DNA of 64,000 nucleotides, from contig NZ_AP028672.1 of NCBI RefSeq assembly GCF_041154505.1, forward strand, positions 3,512,501 through 3,576,500. Reading direction: 5' to 3'. The stretch comes from Acidovorax sp. A79 (GTDB lineage Bacteria > Pseudomonadota > Gammaproteobacteria > Burkholderiales > Burkholderiaceae_C). The notes below the pieces were generated by a model that had not been told where the DNA came from, made no database searches, and was given only the letters and a program-made list of their open reading frames with translations. A program made the translations under genes and the position numbers. Shown here in pieces: positions 54,069 through 62,933 of this stretch (positions are counted from its first letter, which is position 1; each line of letters opens with the position of its first letter).

Positions 54069-54331
54069 CGGCCTGCCTTTCCCGTGCCCGCCGGTGGCCG
54101 CGGCGGGCGGTCGCCGGTTTCCATGCGCACCTGCCGGGGGCGGCATGCCGCTTCGGGCCAAGGGCGCGCGGAGCGTGAGACAATGCCGCCCTGCGCAGCG
54201 GCTCCACGGGAGCCCCACTGCCGCTGCCGATCCGAGGGCGCCATGCCGTGGCAGGCACCAGGCCCGGCGGCAACGCCAGGCAACGGCGTGTGAATGCGCG
54301 GCCGATGTGCCGGTACCCGCCTGCACAGCCG
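54069..54331 (+). other. Non-coding region, possibly structured RNA, before a strong terminator
   Basis: No gene is supported here. Nested hairpin potential is visible, for example GCAGC...GCTGC around GGCTC/GAGCC in about 54195-54235. It ends at a strong terminator, which could serve the fur gene or a short non-coding RNA starting near 54190. It does not contain the SRP RNA GGAAGG core. Confidence 0.35.
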
Positions 54332-54373
54332 AAGGCCCTTGATTTGATGAAGGAATCAAGGGCCTTTTCTTTT
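54332..54373 (+). terminator. Strong intrinsic terminator
   Basis: A perfect 13-bp stem AAGGCCCTTGATT / AATCAAGGGCCTT with a 9-nt loop and a TTCTTTT tail, lying about 265 bp after the fur stop and 150 bp before the yegD-like gene. Confidence 0.9.
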
Positions 54374-54525
54374 CAATGGGCGCCCTGGGCGCCGGACGGT
54401 TTCCCCCGGCATGCCTCGCGGCATGCCATTCACCCTGTTCCACGCGGCCACCGCCGCCACTCGCCGGCCCGGGCACGACAGTTCGGCCGTGCAGAGTGAC
54501 TTCGCCACCGATTCTCTGACCTCCC

Positions 54526-55782
54526 ATGACACCCTTCCTGAAGGACACCACCCTCGGCATCGACTTTGGCACTTCCAACTCCGCGATGGCCGTGCGCCAG
54601 GGCACCGGGCCCGCGCGGATGATCGCGCTCGAAGGAGGCGCCCCCACACTGCCCACCGCGCTGTTCTTCAATGCGGAAGACCACCGCACCCACTTTGGCC
54701 GGGATGCCGTGGGGCAGTACCTGGCGGGCACGGAGGGGCGCCTGATGCGCTCGCTCAAGAGCCTGCTGGGCAGCGCGCTGCTGCAGGACAAGACGGCGGT
54801 GCACAACAAGCTGGTGAGCTACCAGGACATCATCAGCCTCTTCTTGCGCATGCTGGTGCAAAAGGCGCGCGATGACCTGGGCGGCATGCCGGCCCGGGTG
54901 GTGATGGGGCGCCCGGTGCATTTCGTGGACGGGGACGCCGGCCGCGACCAGCAGGCGGAAGATGCGCTGCGCCAGGCCGCGGTGGACGCGGGGTTCGCCG
55001 AGGTGTCGTTCCAGCTGGAGCCCATCGCCGCCGCGCTGGACCACGAGCAGCGCATCACGCACGAGTCGCTGGTGCTGGTGGTGGACATCGGCGGGGGCAC
55101 GTCGGACTTCACGGTGGTGCGGCTGGGGCCGCAGCGCATGGCGCGCGCCGAGCGCGGCAGCGATGTGCTGGCCACCACCGGCGTGCACGTGGGCGGCACC
55201 GACTTCGACCGGCGGCTGAGCCTGGACCTGCTGATGCCCCTGCTCGGATTTCGGCACACCGGCCCCGCGGGGCGCGAGGTGCCCAGCCGGGTGTTCTTCG
55301 ACCTGTCCACCTGGCACCTGATCCAGTGGCTGTACTCGCCGCGCGCGCTGCGCGACGCGCAGAACCTGCGCACCGACTATTCAGATGCCCGGCTGCACGC
55401 GCGGCTCATGCGGGTGCTGCACGAGCGCCTGGGGCACCGCATGGCCAACACCGTGGAGCAGGCCAAGATCGCCGCGTCCCTGGGCGATGCCGACGCGCCC
55501 ATGCCGCTGGACTGGATCGAGACCGGGCTGGCTGAATCCGTCACCCCCGAGGGGCTGGCGCGGTTCCTGTCGCAGCCCCTCGAACAGGTGGTGGCCTGCG
55601 CGCAGGAATGTGTGCAGCTGGCGGGCCTGGGGCAGCAGGGGGTCGATGCGATCTATCTCACGGGCGGCTCGTCGGCCCTGCGGCCGCTGCGCCAGGCCCT
55701 CAAGGCGGCATTTCCCGGCACCCCCCAGGTGGAAGGCGACCTGTTCGGCGGCGTGGCGGCCGGGCTGGCGGTGTCGGGGTGA
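54526..55782 (+). CDS. YegD-like Hsp70-family protein
   Basis: 418 residues. Actin/Hsp70 fold with LGIDFGTSNSAMAV (phosphate 1), VVMGRPVHF, LEPIAAALDHE, VVDIGGGTSDFTV (phosphate 2) and YLTGGSSALRPLR (adenosine). It lacks the C-terminal substrate-binding domain of DnaK. YegD-type proteins are atypical chaperones of unknown client. Monocistronic, convergent with rsmI. Confidence 0.87.
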   Translation: MTPFLKDTTLGIDFGTSNSAMAVRQGTGPARMIALEGGAPTLPTALFFNAEDHRTHFGRDAVGQYLAGTEGRLMRSLKSLLGSALLQDKTAVHNKLVSYQDIISLFLRMLVQKARDDLGGMPARVVMGRPVHFVDGDAGRDQQAEDALRQAAVDAGFAEVSFQLEPIAAALDHEQRITHESLVLVVDIGGGTSDFTVVRLGPQRMARAERGSDVLATTGVHVGGTDFDRRLSLDLLMPLLGFRHTGPAGREVPSRVFFDLSTWHLIQWLYSPRALRDAQNLRTDYSDARLHARLMRVLHERLGHRMANTVEQAKIAASLGDADAPMPLDWIETGLAESVTPEGLARFLSQPLEQVVACAQECVQLAGLGQQGVDAIYLTGGSSALRPLRQALKAAFPGTPQVEGDLFGGVAAGLAVSG

Positions 55783-55845
55783 GAGTCCGGCGGGAGGTGC
55801 CGCGCACCCTGGCCGGTGCCGGTACTCGCCGTGGCGGGTTGGTTT

Positions 55846-55862
55846 GCTATTGAAAATGTAGC
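55846..55862. repeat. Dispersed GCTA-N9-TAGC repeat (Comamonadaceae type)
   Basis: GCTATTGAAAATGTAGC, followed by TGTTGGCGCTTTTCTGCCAAGGGTC, resembles the intergenic repeat that occurs in many copies in Comamonadaceae. It lies between the convergent yegD-like and rsmI genes. A second GCTA-N9-TAGC copy is at 59635-59651. Confidence 0.55.
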
Positions 55863-55920
55863 TGTTGGCGCTTTTCTGCCAAGGGTCTAAGGCCAATTTT
55901 GCATGAAATCCGGGCCGGAA

Positions 55921-56874
55921 TCAGTCCGCGGTGCCGCTGTCTGCACCCCCGTCGTCCGCACCGCTGCGCTTCCATGCCAGGGCCGTGTCGTACAGCACAT
56001 TGCGCGATGCGCCGGTGATCTCGGCGGCCAGGCGCACGGCGGTTTTCAGTGGCAGCTCCTGCACCAGCAGGCGCAGCACCCGCAGGCTGGAGCCATCGTC
56101 GCTGGCCACCGCCACGGGGTGCAGCAGCACCACGAACTCGCCGCGCGAACGCTGGGGGGCGCCGTCCAGCCACGCCGCCAGCTCATGGGCGGGCCGCGTG
56201 GTCACTTCCTCGAACTGCTTGGTCAATTCCCGCGCCAGCGTCACCGGGCGATCGCCCAGCACCGCCAGGGCCTGGGCCAGTTCGCCGATGCGGTGCGGGG
56301 CTTCGAGCAGCACCACGCAGCGGGGCTCATGGGCCAGCTGCTGCGCAATCACCGTGGCGCGTTCGGCGTTCTTGACGGGCAGGAAGCCCGCAAACACGAA
56401 GCCGCCGTGTTCGGTGCTGTGGGCCACGGCGCCAGCCACGCTCAGCGCGGTGGTGATGCTGCTGGCGCCGGGCAGGGGCACGGCGCGCAGGCCGGCCGCC
56501 TGCACGGCGGCCACCAGCCGGGCGCCGGGGTCGCTCACGCCGGGCGTGCCCGCGTCGCTCACGTACGCCACGCGCTGGCCTTGCTGCAGCCGCTGCACGA
56601 CGTTCTGAGCGGCTTCGGCCTCGTTGTGCTGGTGCACGGCCAGCAGCTGCGAGGCCCCCTTGTCGATGCCATAGGCGCGCAGCAGGGATTGCGTATGGCG
56701 CGTGTCCTCGCAGGCCACGGTGTCGGCCATCTGCAGCACATGCAGCGCGCGCAGGGTGATATCGGCCAGGTTGCCGATGGGCGTGGCCACCACGTACAGG
56801 GCGCCCTCGGGATAATGCTGCGCAGCCGCCGCTTCACGCGCGGCGCCCTGGGCTGAAGCGAAAGATGCGCTCAA
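55921..56874 (-). CDS. rsmI: RsmI, 16S rRNA (cytidine1402-2'-O)-methyltransferase
   Basis: 317 residues from TTG 56874 (SD-like AAGGA upstream). SAM-dependent tetrapyrrole-methylase fold with LYVVATPIGNLADITLRAL, EDTRHT, LLAVHQHNE, YVSDAGTPGVSDPG, GASSITTALSVAG, GFLPVK and GEFVVLL. It acts on C1402 of 16S rRNA in the ribosomal decoding centre. Its start codon is head-to-head with yraN, and the two start positions touch. Confidence 0.92.
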   Translation of the reverse strand: MSASFASAQGAAREAAAAQHYPEGALYVVATPIGNLADITLRALHVLQMADTVACEDTRHTQSLLRAYGIDKGASQLLAVHQHNEAEAAQNVVQRLQQGQRVAYVSDAGTPGVSDPGARLVAAVQAAGLRAVPLPGASSITTALSVAGAVAHSTEHGGFVFAGFLPVKNAERATVIAQQLAHEPRCVVLLEAPHRIGELAQALAVLGDRPVTLARELTKQFEEVTTRPAHELAAWLDGAPQRSRGEFVVLLHPVAVASDDGSSLRVLRLLVQELPLKTAVRLAAEITGASRNVLYDTALAWKRSGADDGGADSGTAD

Positions 56875-57284
56875 TGAAATTCCTTGGAAAGAGAAAACCG
56901 GCGGAAGCCCCTGGCCCGGCCGCCAAACCCGCCACCACGCGCGAGCGCGGCAATGCGGCGGAAGACCAGGCCCTGGCCCACCTGCAGGCGGCGGGCCTGC
57001 AACTGGTGCAGCGCAATTATCGGACGCCCGGGCGCGGCGGCGGCGAGATCGACCTGGTGATGCGTGCACGGGACGGCACGCTCGTGTTCGTCGAGGTGCG
57101 CAGCCGCGCGGGCCGCGCGTTTGGCGGCGCAGGGGCCAGCATTGGCGCCACCAAGCAGCGGCGCATCATTTTCGCGGCCCGGCACTACCTGCTGCGCCTG
57201 CCTTCCCCGCCGCCGTGCCGCTTCGATGTGGTGCTGGTCGAGGAGTCCGTGCAGTGGCTGCAGGCCGCCTTCGATGCGCAGTAG
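56874..57284 (+). CDS. YraN-family protein (UPF0102)
   Basis: 136 residues from ATG 56874. Motifs of the endonuclease-like UPF0102 fold: ERGNAAEDQALAHLQAAG, RNYRTPGRGGGEIDLVMR and LVFVEVRSRAG. Function is unproven. The start base lies opposite the rsmI TTG start, so their 5' regions overlap entirely. The order rsmI, yraN, diaA, dolP mirrors E. coli, except that lpoA is absent, as usual outside gammaproteobacteria. Confidence 0.88.
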   Translation: MKFLGKRKPAEAPGPAAKPATTRERGNAAEDQALAHLQAAGLQLVQRNYRTPGRGGGEIDLVMRARDGTLVFVEVRSRAGRAFGGAGASIGATKQRRIIFAARHYLLRLPSPPPCRFDVVLVEESVQWLQAAFDAQ

Positions 57285-57383
57285 GCGCGCGCCCGGTGGC
57301 CGCCATCCCTGGCGCCGGCGCCATGCAGGGAACTACGGTTTGCTACAAAAGCTGTAACACGCGGCGGGTATCATCGGGCCCTC

Positions 57384-57986
57384 ATGCTTGAGCAACGCAT
57401 CCAACAGCATTTCATCGACAGCGCCGACCTGAAGTACCAGGCCGCGCAGGTTCTGAGCCACCCCATCGCCGCCGCCGTGCAGGCCGTGCTGGCCTGCGTG
57501 ACCAGCGGCGGCAAGGTGCTGGCCTGCGGCAACGGCCCCTCGGCCGCCGAGGCGCAGCAGTTCGCCGCGTTCTGCGTGGCCGGTTTCGAGCGCGACCGGC
57601 CCGAGCTGGCCGCGCTGGCCCTCACCTCCGACAGCACGCTGCTCACGGCCGCCACGGGTGGCAGCCACGATGCGGCGCAGCAGTTTGCGCGCCAGGTGCG
57701 AGCGCTGGGCCAGGCGGGCGACGTGCTGCTGGCGCTGTCGGTCACCGGCAATGACGCCAACCTGCTGGCCGCCGCCGAGGCCGCCCACGAGCGTGACATG
57801 ACCGTGGTGGTGCTGACCGGCCGCACGGGCGGCAAGCTGGCCGCCCTGCTGCGCGAGACCGATGTGTTGATCAGCGTTCCGCACGACCGCGCCGCGCGCG
57901 TGCGCGAAGTCCATGCCCTGGTGCTGCATTGCCTGAGCGATGGCGTGGACGCCCAGTTACTTGGCGAACAGGAGATTCCCCTATGA
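57384..57986 (+). CDS. diaA: DiaA/GmhA-like SIS-domain protein
   Basis: 200 residues with SIS-domain features (SGGKVLACGNGPSAAEAQQFAAF, LLALSVTGNDANLLAAAEAA, VVVLTGRTGGKLAALL). Its place after yraN identifies it with DiaA (binds DnaA), although the family also contains phosphoheptose isomerases. The dolP start overlaps the end by 4 nt. Confidence 0.85.
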   Translation: MLEQRIQQHFIDSADLKYQAAQVLSHPIAAAVQAVLACVTSGGKVLACGNGPSAAEAQQFAAFCVAGFERDRPELAALALTSDSTLLTAATGGSHDAAQQFARQVRALGQAGDVLLALSVTGNDANLLAAAEAAHERDMTVVVLTGRTGGKLAALLRETDVLISVPHDRAARVREVHALVLHCLSDGVDAQLLGEQEIPL

Positions 57987-58651
57987 AGCAAACCACCCTG
58001 AAACGTACCCGGCGCACCGTGTGCACGGTGCTGGCCGCCGCCGCGCTGGTCACGGGCCTGTCGGCCTGCGCGCCGTTGATCGTGGGCGGCGCTGTCGTGG
58101 GCGGCGTGATGGCCGTGGACCGCCGCACGACCGGCACGCAGATCGAGGACGAAGGCATCGAGCTGCGCGCCGCCAACCGCATCCGCGAAACCCTGGGCGA
58201 CCGCGCCCATGTCAACGTGACCAGCTACAACCGCCAGGCCCTGCTGACCGGCGAGGTGCCGAACGCCCAGGACCGCCAGACCGTCGAGCAGATCGTGTCG
58301 CAGGTGGAGAACACGCGCTCGGTCGTCAATGACCTGGCCGTGATGCCCGCCAGCAGCCTGAGCCAGCGCTCCAACGACACCTTCATCACCGGCAAGGTGC
58401 GCGCCAGCCTGGTGGACGCCCAGGACATCTCGGCGAATTCCTTCAAGGTGGTGACCGAGCGCAACATCGTCTATCTGATGGGCCGCGTGTCGCAGCGCGA
58501 GGCCAACCGCGCCACCGAGATCGCCCGGGGCGTGAGCGGCGTGAGCAAGGTCGTGCGCGTGTTCGAGATCGTCTCGGAAGAAGAGCTGCGCCGCATCGCG
58601 CCGCAGCCCGCGCCAGTGACCACCGACAACAGCGCATCGCCCGGCGGTTGA
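57983..58651 (+). CDS. dolP: DolP-like BON-domain lipoprotein
   Basis: 222 residues from ATG 57983. Signal peptide with lipobox GLSAC (Cys29) and two BON domains (about residues 60-125 and 135-205, with RIRETLGDRAHVNVTSYNRQALLTGEVP and NIVYLMGRVSQREANRAT). DolP is an outer-membrane lipoprotein that supports envelope integrity. Confidence 0.9.
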   Translation: MKQTTLKRTRRTVCTVLAAAALVTGLSACAPLIVGGAVVGGVMAVDRRTTGTQIEDEGIELRAANRIRETLGDRAHVNVTSYNRQALLTGEVPNAQDRQTVEQIVSQVENTRSVVNDLAVMPASSLSQRSNDTFITGKVRASLVDAQDISANSFKVVTERNIVYLMGRVSQREANRATEIARGVSGVSKVVRVFEIVSEEELRRIAPQPAPVTTDNSASPGG

Positions 58652-58698
58652 AAGCGGGCGGTCAGGCTCGATAGCCTGCACAGCCCCTGAGTGGAAAC

Positions 58699-58732
58699 AT
58701 CCCGGTTCGCATGACGCGGACCGGGATTTTTT
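58699..58732 (+). terminator. Intrinsic terminator after dolP
   Basis: ATCCCGGT (58699-58706) pairs with ACCGGGAT (58720-58727), with an inner CGC/GCG extension and a TTTTTT tail (58727-58732). It is 48 bp after the dolP stop. Confidence 0.9.
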
Positions 58733-58874
58733 CTTGGAGACCCTGCATCGCGCGTTGCGGCATGAAGCTGGCACGGCACAAGCGAGTGCACCCGCAGAGC
58801 CGGCTTCGCCAGGCCGAAGAGGCCGCGCGCGCTTCTGGCGCGTGCCACCGGGGCGCCGCAGGCGACCCAGGGGG

Positions 58875-59789
58875 CTATGTCAGCCTTTTGATCAGGCTCG
58901 ACGTGTCCCAGCGGTTGCCGCCCATCTTCTGCACATCGGCGTAGAACTGGTCCACCAGCGCCGTCACGGGCACGCGCGAGCCGTTGCGCTTGGCTTCGTC
59001 GAGCACCAGGCCCAGGTCCTTGCGCATCCAGTCCACCGCAAAGCCGAAGTCGAACTTGCCGTCCACCATGGTCTTGCCACGGTTGTCCATCTGCCAGCTC
59101 TGGGCCGCGCCCTTGCCGATCACCTCCAGCACCTGTTTCATGTCCAGGCCCGCGTTCTGGCCAAACGCCACCGCCTCGGACAGCCCCTGCACCAGCCCGG
59201 CGATGCAGATCTGGTTGACCATCTTGGCCAGCTGGCCCGCGCCGCTGTCACCCAGCAGCGTGAAGGCGCGCGAGAACGCCATGGCCACGGGCTGGGCCGC
59301 CTCGAAGGCCGCCGCGTCGCCGCCGCACATCACGGTGAGCAGGCCGTTTTGCGCGCCGGCCTGGCCGCCGGAGACGGGGGCATCCACGAAGTGCAGGCCC
59401 AGGGCACGGGCGGCTGCGTACAGCTCGCGCGCCACCTCGGCCGACGCGGTGGTGTGGTCCACGAAGATCGCGCCCGGCTTCATCCCGGCAAAGGCGCCGT
59501 CGGCTCCCAGGGTGACGGAGCGCAGGTCATCGTCGTTGCCCACGCAGCAGAACACGATGTCGGCACCGGCCGCGGCCTCGCGCGGCGTTGCGGCATGCCT
59601 TGGCGCCTTGGCGCCGGCGTACTCCGCGCACCAAGCTATGGATTTTGTAGCGGTTCGGTTGTAGACCGTGACCTCATGCCCGGCCAGCGCGAGGTGGCCG
59701 GCCATCGGATAGCCCATCACGCCCAGGCCCAGGAAGGCGACCTTGCGGGATGGGGTTGCGTCGTAGTTGCGGGGATTGGTGCTTGGCAT
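58875..59789 (-). CDS. 3-hydroxyisobutyrate dehydrogenase / beta-hydroxyacid dehydrogenase family
   Basis: 304 residues from ATG 59789. NAD-binding GLGVMGYPMAGHL, DHTTASAEVARELY, the substrate loop DAPVSGGQAGAQNG and catalytic lysine in GQLAKMVNQ. This is the family of 3-hydroxyisobutyrate dehydrogenase and 2-hydroxy-3-oxopropionate reductase, so a tartronate semialdehyde reductase role is possible. A GCTA-N9-TAGC repeat lies in the coding region near the N-terminal third. Confidence 0.85.
   Translation of the reverse strand: MPSTNPRNYDATPSRKVAFLGLGVMGYPMAGHLALAGHEVTVYNRTATKSIAWCAEYAGAKAPRHAATPREAAAGADIVFCCVGNDDDLRSVTLGADGAFAGMKPGAIFVDHTTASAEVARELYAAARALGLHFVDAPVSGGQAGAQNGLLTVMCGGDAAAFEAAQPVAMAFSRAFTLLGDSGAGQLAKMVNQICIAGLVQGLSEAVAFGQNAGLDMKQVLEVIGKGAAQSWQMDNRGKTMVDGKFDFGFAVDWMRKDLGLVLDEAKRNGSRVPVTALVDQFYADVQKMGGNRWDTSSLIKRLT
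59635..59651. repeat. GCTA-N9-TAGC repeat inside the hydroxyacid dehydrogenase gene
   Basis: GCTATGGATTTTGTAGC sits in frame in the coding sequence at about residues 47-52, within the segment RTATKSIAWCAEYAG, which looks inserted relative to the family. It matches the copy at 55846-55862 in its ends and spacing. Confidence 0.5.
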
Positions 59790-59956
59790 GGGAGTGGTTC
59801 TTGCAAAAAAAGGCCGCCACGGGGGCAGCGTTTGAAACTGGCGCGGCCCAGGCCAGCGGACGCCGTGGAACTGGCTTTGCCAGGCCACCAGCGTCGTCCC
59901 CCTTCCCGCGCGCAGCGCGAGAGAAGGGGGAAGCGGCGCAGCCGCTCAGGGGGTTG

Positions 59957-61093
59957 TCACACAATCGCGAAGTGCTCGGTGCCCGAGGCAAGGTCCGGCG
60001 ATTTGGCGCGCTGGCTGTTGAGCTTGATCTGCAGGCGCAGGTCGTTGAGCGAATCGGCGTTGCGCAGCGCGTCTTCATAGCTGATCACGTTGGCCTCGTA
60101 CAGGTCGAACAGTGCCTGGTCGAAGGTCTGCATGCCCAGGTTGCGGCTCTTCTTCATGATCTCCTTGATCTCGGAGACATCGCCCTTGAAGATCAGGTCG
60201 GAGATCAGCGGCGTGTTCAGCATGATTTCCACGGCCGCAGCACGGCCCTTGCCGTCCTGCTTGGGGATCAGGCGCTGGGACACCATGCCGCGCAGGTTGA
60301 GCGACAGGTCCATCAGCAGCTGCGCGCGGCGCTCTTCGGGGAAGAAGTTGATGATCCGGTCCAGCGCCTGGTTGGCGCTGTTGGCGTGCAGCGTGGCCAG
60401 GCACAGGTGGCCGGTTTCCGCAAAGGCCACGGCATGCTCCATGGTCTCGCGGTCGCGGATTTCGCCCATCAGGATCACGTCGGGCGCCTGGCGCAGCGTG
60501 TTCTTCAGGGCTGCTTCCCAGCTGTCGGTGTCCAGGCCCACCTCGCGCTGCGTCACCACGCAGTTCTTGTGCGGGTGCACGAATTCGATGGGGTCTTCCA
60601 CCGTGATGATGTGGCCGAACGAGTTCTCGTTGCGCCAGTCCACCATGGCGGCCAGCGTGGTCGATTTGCCCGAGCCCGTGGCACCCACCAGGATGCACAG
60701 GCCGCGCTTGGTCATCGTCACTTCTTTCAGCACCTGCGGCACGCCCAGGCCGTCGATGGTGGGCAGCGTGAGCGGAATCGTGCGCAGCACCATGCCGACC
60801 TTGCCCTGCTGGATGAACGCGTTGACGCGAAACCGCCCGATGCCGGCGGGCGAGATCGCGAAGTTGCACTCCTTGGTGCGTTCGAAATCGGCCACCTGCT
60901 TGTCGCTCATGATGGCGCGCGCCAGCGTGAGCGTGTGGTTGGGCGTGAGCGGCTGGGGCGACACCTTGGTCACCTTGCCATCGACCTTGATCGCGGGGGG
61001 GAATTCCGCCGTGATGAACAAGTCGCTGCCATTGCGGCTCACCATCAACTTGAGCAGGTCATTGATGAATTTACTGGCCTGATCGCGTTCCAT
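59957..61093 (-). CDS. pilU: PilU, twitching-motility retraction ATPase
   Basis: 378 residues from ATG 61093. Secretion-ATPase N-terminal domain, Walker A GATGSGKST (about 137-145), aspartate box, Walker B (VILMGEIRD) and His box (CLATLHANSANQALDR). PilU assists PilT in retracting type IV pili. It is transcribed after pilT and the cNMP-binding protein. Confidence 0.93.
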   Translation of the reverse strand: MERDQASKFINDLLKLMVSRNGSDLFITAEFPPAIKVDGKVTKVSPQPLTPNHTLTLARAIMSDKQVADFERTKECNFAISPAGIGRFRVNAFIQQGKVGMVLRTIPLTLPTIDGLGVPQVLKEVTMTKRGLCILVGATGSGKSTTLAAMVDWRNENSFGHIITVEDPIEFVHPHKNCVVTQREVGLDTDSWEAALKNTLRQAPDVILMGEIRDRETMEHAVAFAETGHLCLATLHANSANQALDRIINFFPEERRAQLLMDLSLNLRGMVSQRLIPKQDGKGRAAAVEIMLNTPLISDLIFKGDVSEIKEIMKKSRNLGMQTFDQALFDLYEANVISYEDALRNADSLNDLRLQIKLNSQRAKSPDLASGTEHFAIV

Positions 61094-61157
61094 CAGAATT
61101 TCTCCCGGGGGTGTTCGTCTGTCGGGTGGTCGTTGTGCAGGTGGTATCCGCGCATCA

Positions 61158-61793
61158 TCATTTCTGGTTGTCGCTCAGGCGGGCGCTCACCACGCGCAGG
61201 CGCAGCGACAGCTTGCGGGCCAGCAGCGCGATCAGGCTGGCGGCGAGCTGCGGGTCCTTGGTCATCATGTCGTCCATGGCCTCGGCGCTCAGCACGGCGA
61301 TCTCGCAGTCGGTGAGCGTGGTGCAGGCCGAAAAGCGGATGCCGCTGTCGAGCAGCGACATCTCGCCCAGGATGTCGCCGGGCCGGGTCTCGGCCAGGCG
61401 CAGCTGTTCGCCCCAGGGCTGCACGCGGTCCACCGCGATGGTGCCGGTGAGCAGCACCACCATGAAGTTGCCGTATTCGTCCTGGCGGATCACGTCGCGG
61501 TTGGACGGGATGGCCGCGAATTCGAAGAAACGCTCCATGCGCTCCACGGCGTCCTTGTCCAGGTGCGCCATGTACTTGTCCTTGGCCCACAGGCCCTGCA
61601 GCAGCTTGCCGCCACGGCTGGTGGGCAGGCGCTTGGCGCCCACTTCTACCGCACGCGCCTCCCAGGGCACGAGCATCGAATCGTCCACGCCCTGGCCGGC
61701 GAAGGCCGTGGAAAACAGCACCGAATCCGTGTTGTCCTCCATGGGCTTGCCGCCGCGGGTTTTCATTTTCAGAAGGCTCAGAATGCCTTTCAT
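61158..61793 (-). CDS. Cyclic-nucleotide-binding-domain protein between pilT and pilU
   Basis: 211 residues. Cyclic-nucleotide-binding fold: EFAAIPSNRDVIRQDEYGNFMVVLLTGTIAV, RPGDILGEMSLLDSGIRFSACTTL (phosphate-binding cassette with Glu and Arg) and a C-terminal helix. No enzyme domain is present. The gene lies 60 bp after the pilT stop and 64 bp before pilU, so it probably regulates twitching. Confidence 0.85.
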   Translation of the reverse strand: MKGILSLLKMKTRGGKPMEDNTDSVLFSTAFAGQGVDDSMLVPWEARAVEVGAKRLPTSRGGKLLQGLWAKDKYMAHLDKDAVERMERFFEFAAIPSNRDVIRQDEYGNFMVVLLTGTIAVDRVQPWGEQLRLAETRPGDILGEMSLLDSGIRFSACTTLTDCEIAVLSAEAMDDMMTKDPQLAASLIALLARKLSLRLRVVSARLSDNQK

Positions 61794-61853
61794 ACAGTGC
61801 TCCGGTGTGCGGCAGCTCGTCGGGCCGCAGGGTACATGGGTGCCGCGCGCGGA

Positions 61854-62897
61854 TCAGCCCGGGAAGTTTTCGGGGATCTTGGCCTTGGCGCGCGCCTCGG
61901 CCGGGCTGATGATGTTGCGGCGAACGAGGTCGGTGAGATTCTGGTCCAGCGTCTGCATGCCCACGCTGTTGCTGGTCTGGATGGTGGAGTACATCTGCGC
62001 CACCTTGGCCTCGCGGATCAGGTTGCGGATGGCGCTGGTGCCCAGCATGATCTCGTGCGCCGCCACGCGGCCCGAGCCGTCCTTGGTCTTGCACAGCGTC
62101 TGCGAGATCACGGCCTGCAGCGATTCGGACAACATCGCGCGAACCATTTCCTTTTCTTCGGCCGGGAACACGTCGATGATCCGGTCGATGGTCTTGGCGG
62201 CGCTGGAGGTGTGCAGCGTGCCGAACACCAAATGGCCCGTTTCCGCCGCCGTCATGGCCAGACGGATGGTTTCCAGGTCGCGCATTTCGCCCACCAGGAT
62301 GGCGTCCGGGTCTTCGCGCAGCGCGGACTTCAGCGCGGCGGCGAACGACAGCGTCATCGGGCCGACTTCACGCTGGTTGATCAGGCACTTCTTGGATTCG
62401 TGCACGAACTCGATCGGGTCCTCCACCGTGAGGATGTGGCCGTACTCGGTTTCGTTCAGGTAGTTGACCATGGCGGCCAGCGTGGTGGACTTGCCCGAGC
62501 CCGTGGGGCCGGTCACCAGCACCAGGCCGCGAGGCTTCAGGGCCAGGTCGCCGAAGATCTTGGGCGCGTTGAGCTGCTCGAGCGTGAGGATCTTGGAGGG
62601 AATGGTCCGGAACACGGCGGCCGCGCCGCGATTCTGGTTGAAGGCGTTGACGCGAAAGCGGGCCAGGCCTTCGATCTCGAACGAGAAGTCGACCTCCAGG
62701 AACTCTTCATACGTCTTGCGCTGCGAGTCGCTCATGATGTCGTACACCATGGCATGCACCGTCTTGTGGTCGAGCGCATCGACATTGATGCGGCGGACAT
62801 CCCCGTGGACCCGGATCATGGGCGGCAGACCGGCTGAAAGGTGCAGGTCGGAGGCCTTGTTCTTGACGCTGAAAGCGAGCAGTTGGGTAATGTCCAC
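61854..62897 (-). CDS. pilT: PilT, twitching-motility retraction ATPase
   Basis: 347 residues from GTG 62897. Walker A GPTGSGKST (130-138), ILVGEMRD, HLVFGTLHTSSAAKTIDR (His box) and AIRNLIREAKVAQM near the C-terminus are hallmark PilT features. PilT disassembles type IV pili. The yggS gene is divergent 36 bp away, a widely conserved arrangement. Confidence 0.95.
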   Translation of the reverse strand: MDITQLLAFSVKNKASDLHLSAGLPPMIRVHGDVRRINVDALDHKTVHAMVYDIMSDSQRKTYEEFLEVDFSFEIEGLARFRVNAFNQNRGAAAVFRTIPSKILTLEQLNAPKIFGDLALKPRGLVLVTGPTGSGKSTTLAAMVNYLNETEYGHILTVEDPIEFVHESKKCLINQREVGPMTLSFAAALKSALREDPDAILVGEMRDLETIRLAMTAAETGHLVFGTLHTSSAAKTIDRIIDVFPAEEKEMVRAMLSESLQAVISQTLCKTKDGSGRVAAHEIMLGTSAIRNLIREAKVAQMYSTIQTSNSVGMQTLDQNLTDLVRRNIISPAEARAKAKIPENFPG

Positions 62898-62933
62898 GGA
62901 ATCCCTCTATCGTTTGATACGCTGTCAAACATT

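Noticed and set aside
50990..54178. A long + strand open frame of about 1060 codons
   Set aside because: It is antisense to the well-supported CHASE3-PAS-GAF-GGDEF-EAL gene, with low-complexity composition typical of a high-GC shadow frame.
54190..54373. SRP (4.5S) RNA gene
   Set aside because: The conserved GGUCAGG...GGAAGG...AGCAGCC core of SRP RNA is not present, so only a generic structured region with a terminator can be claimed.
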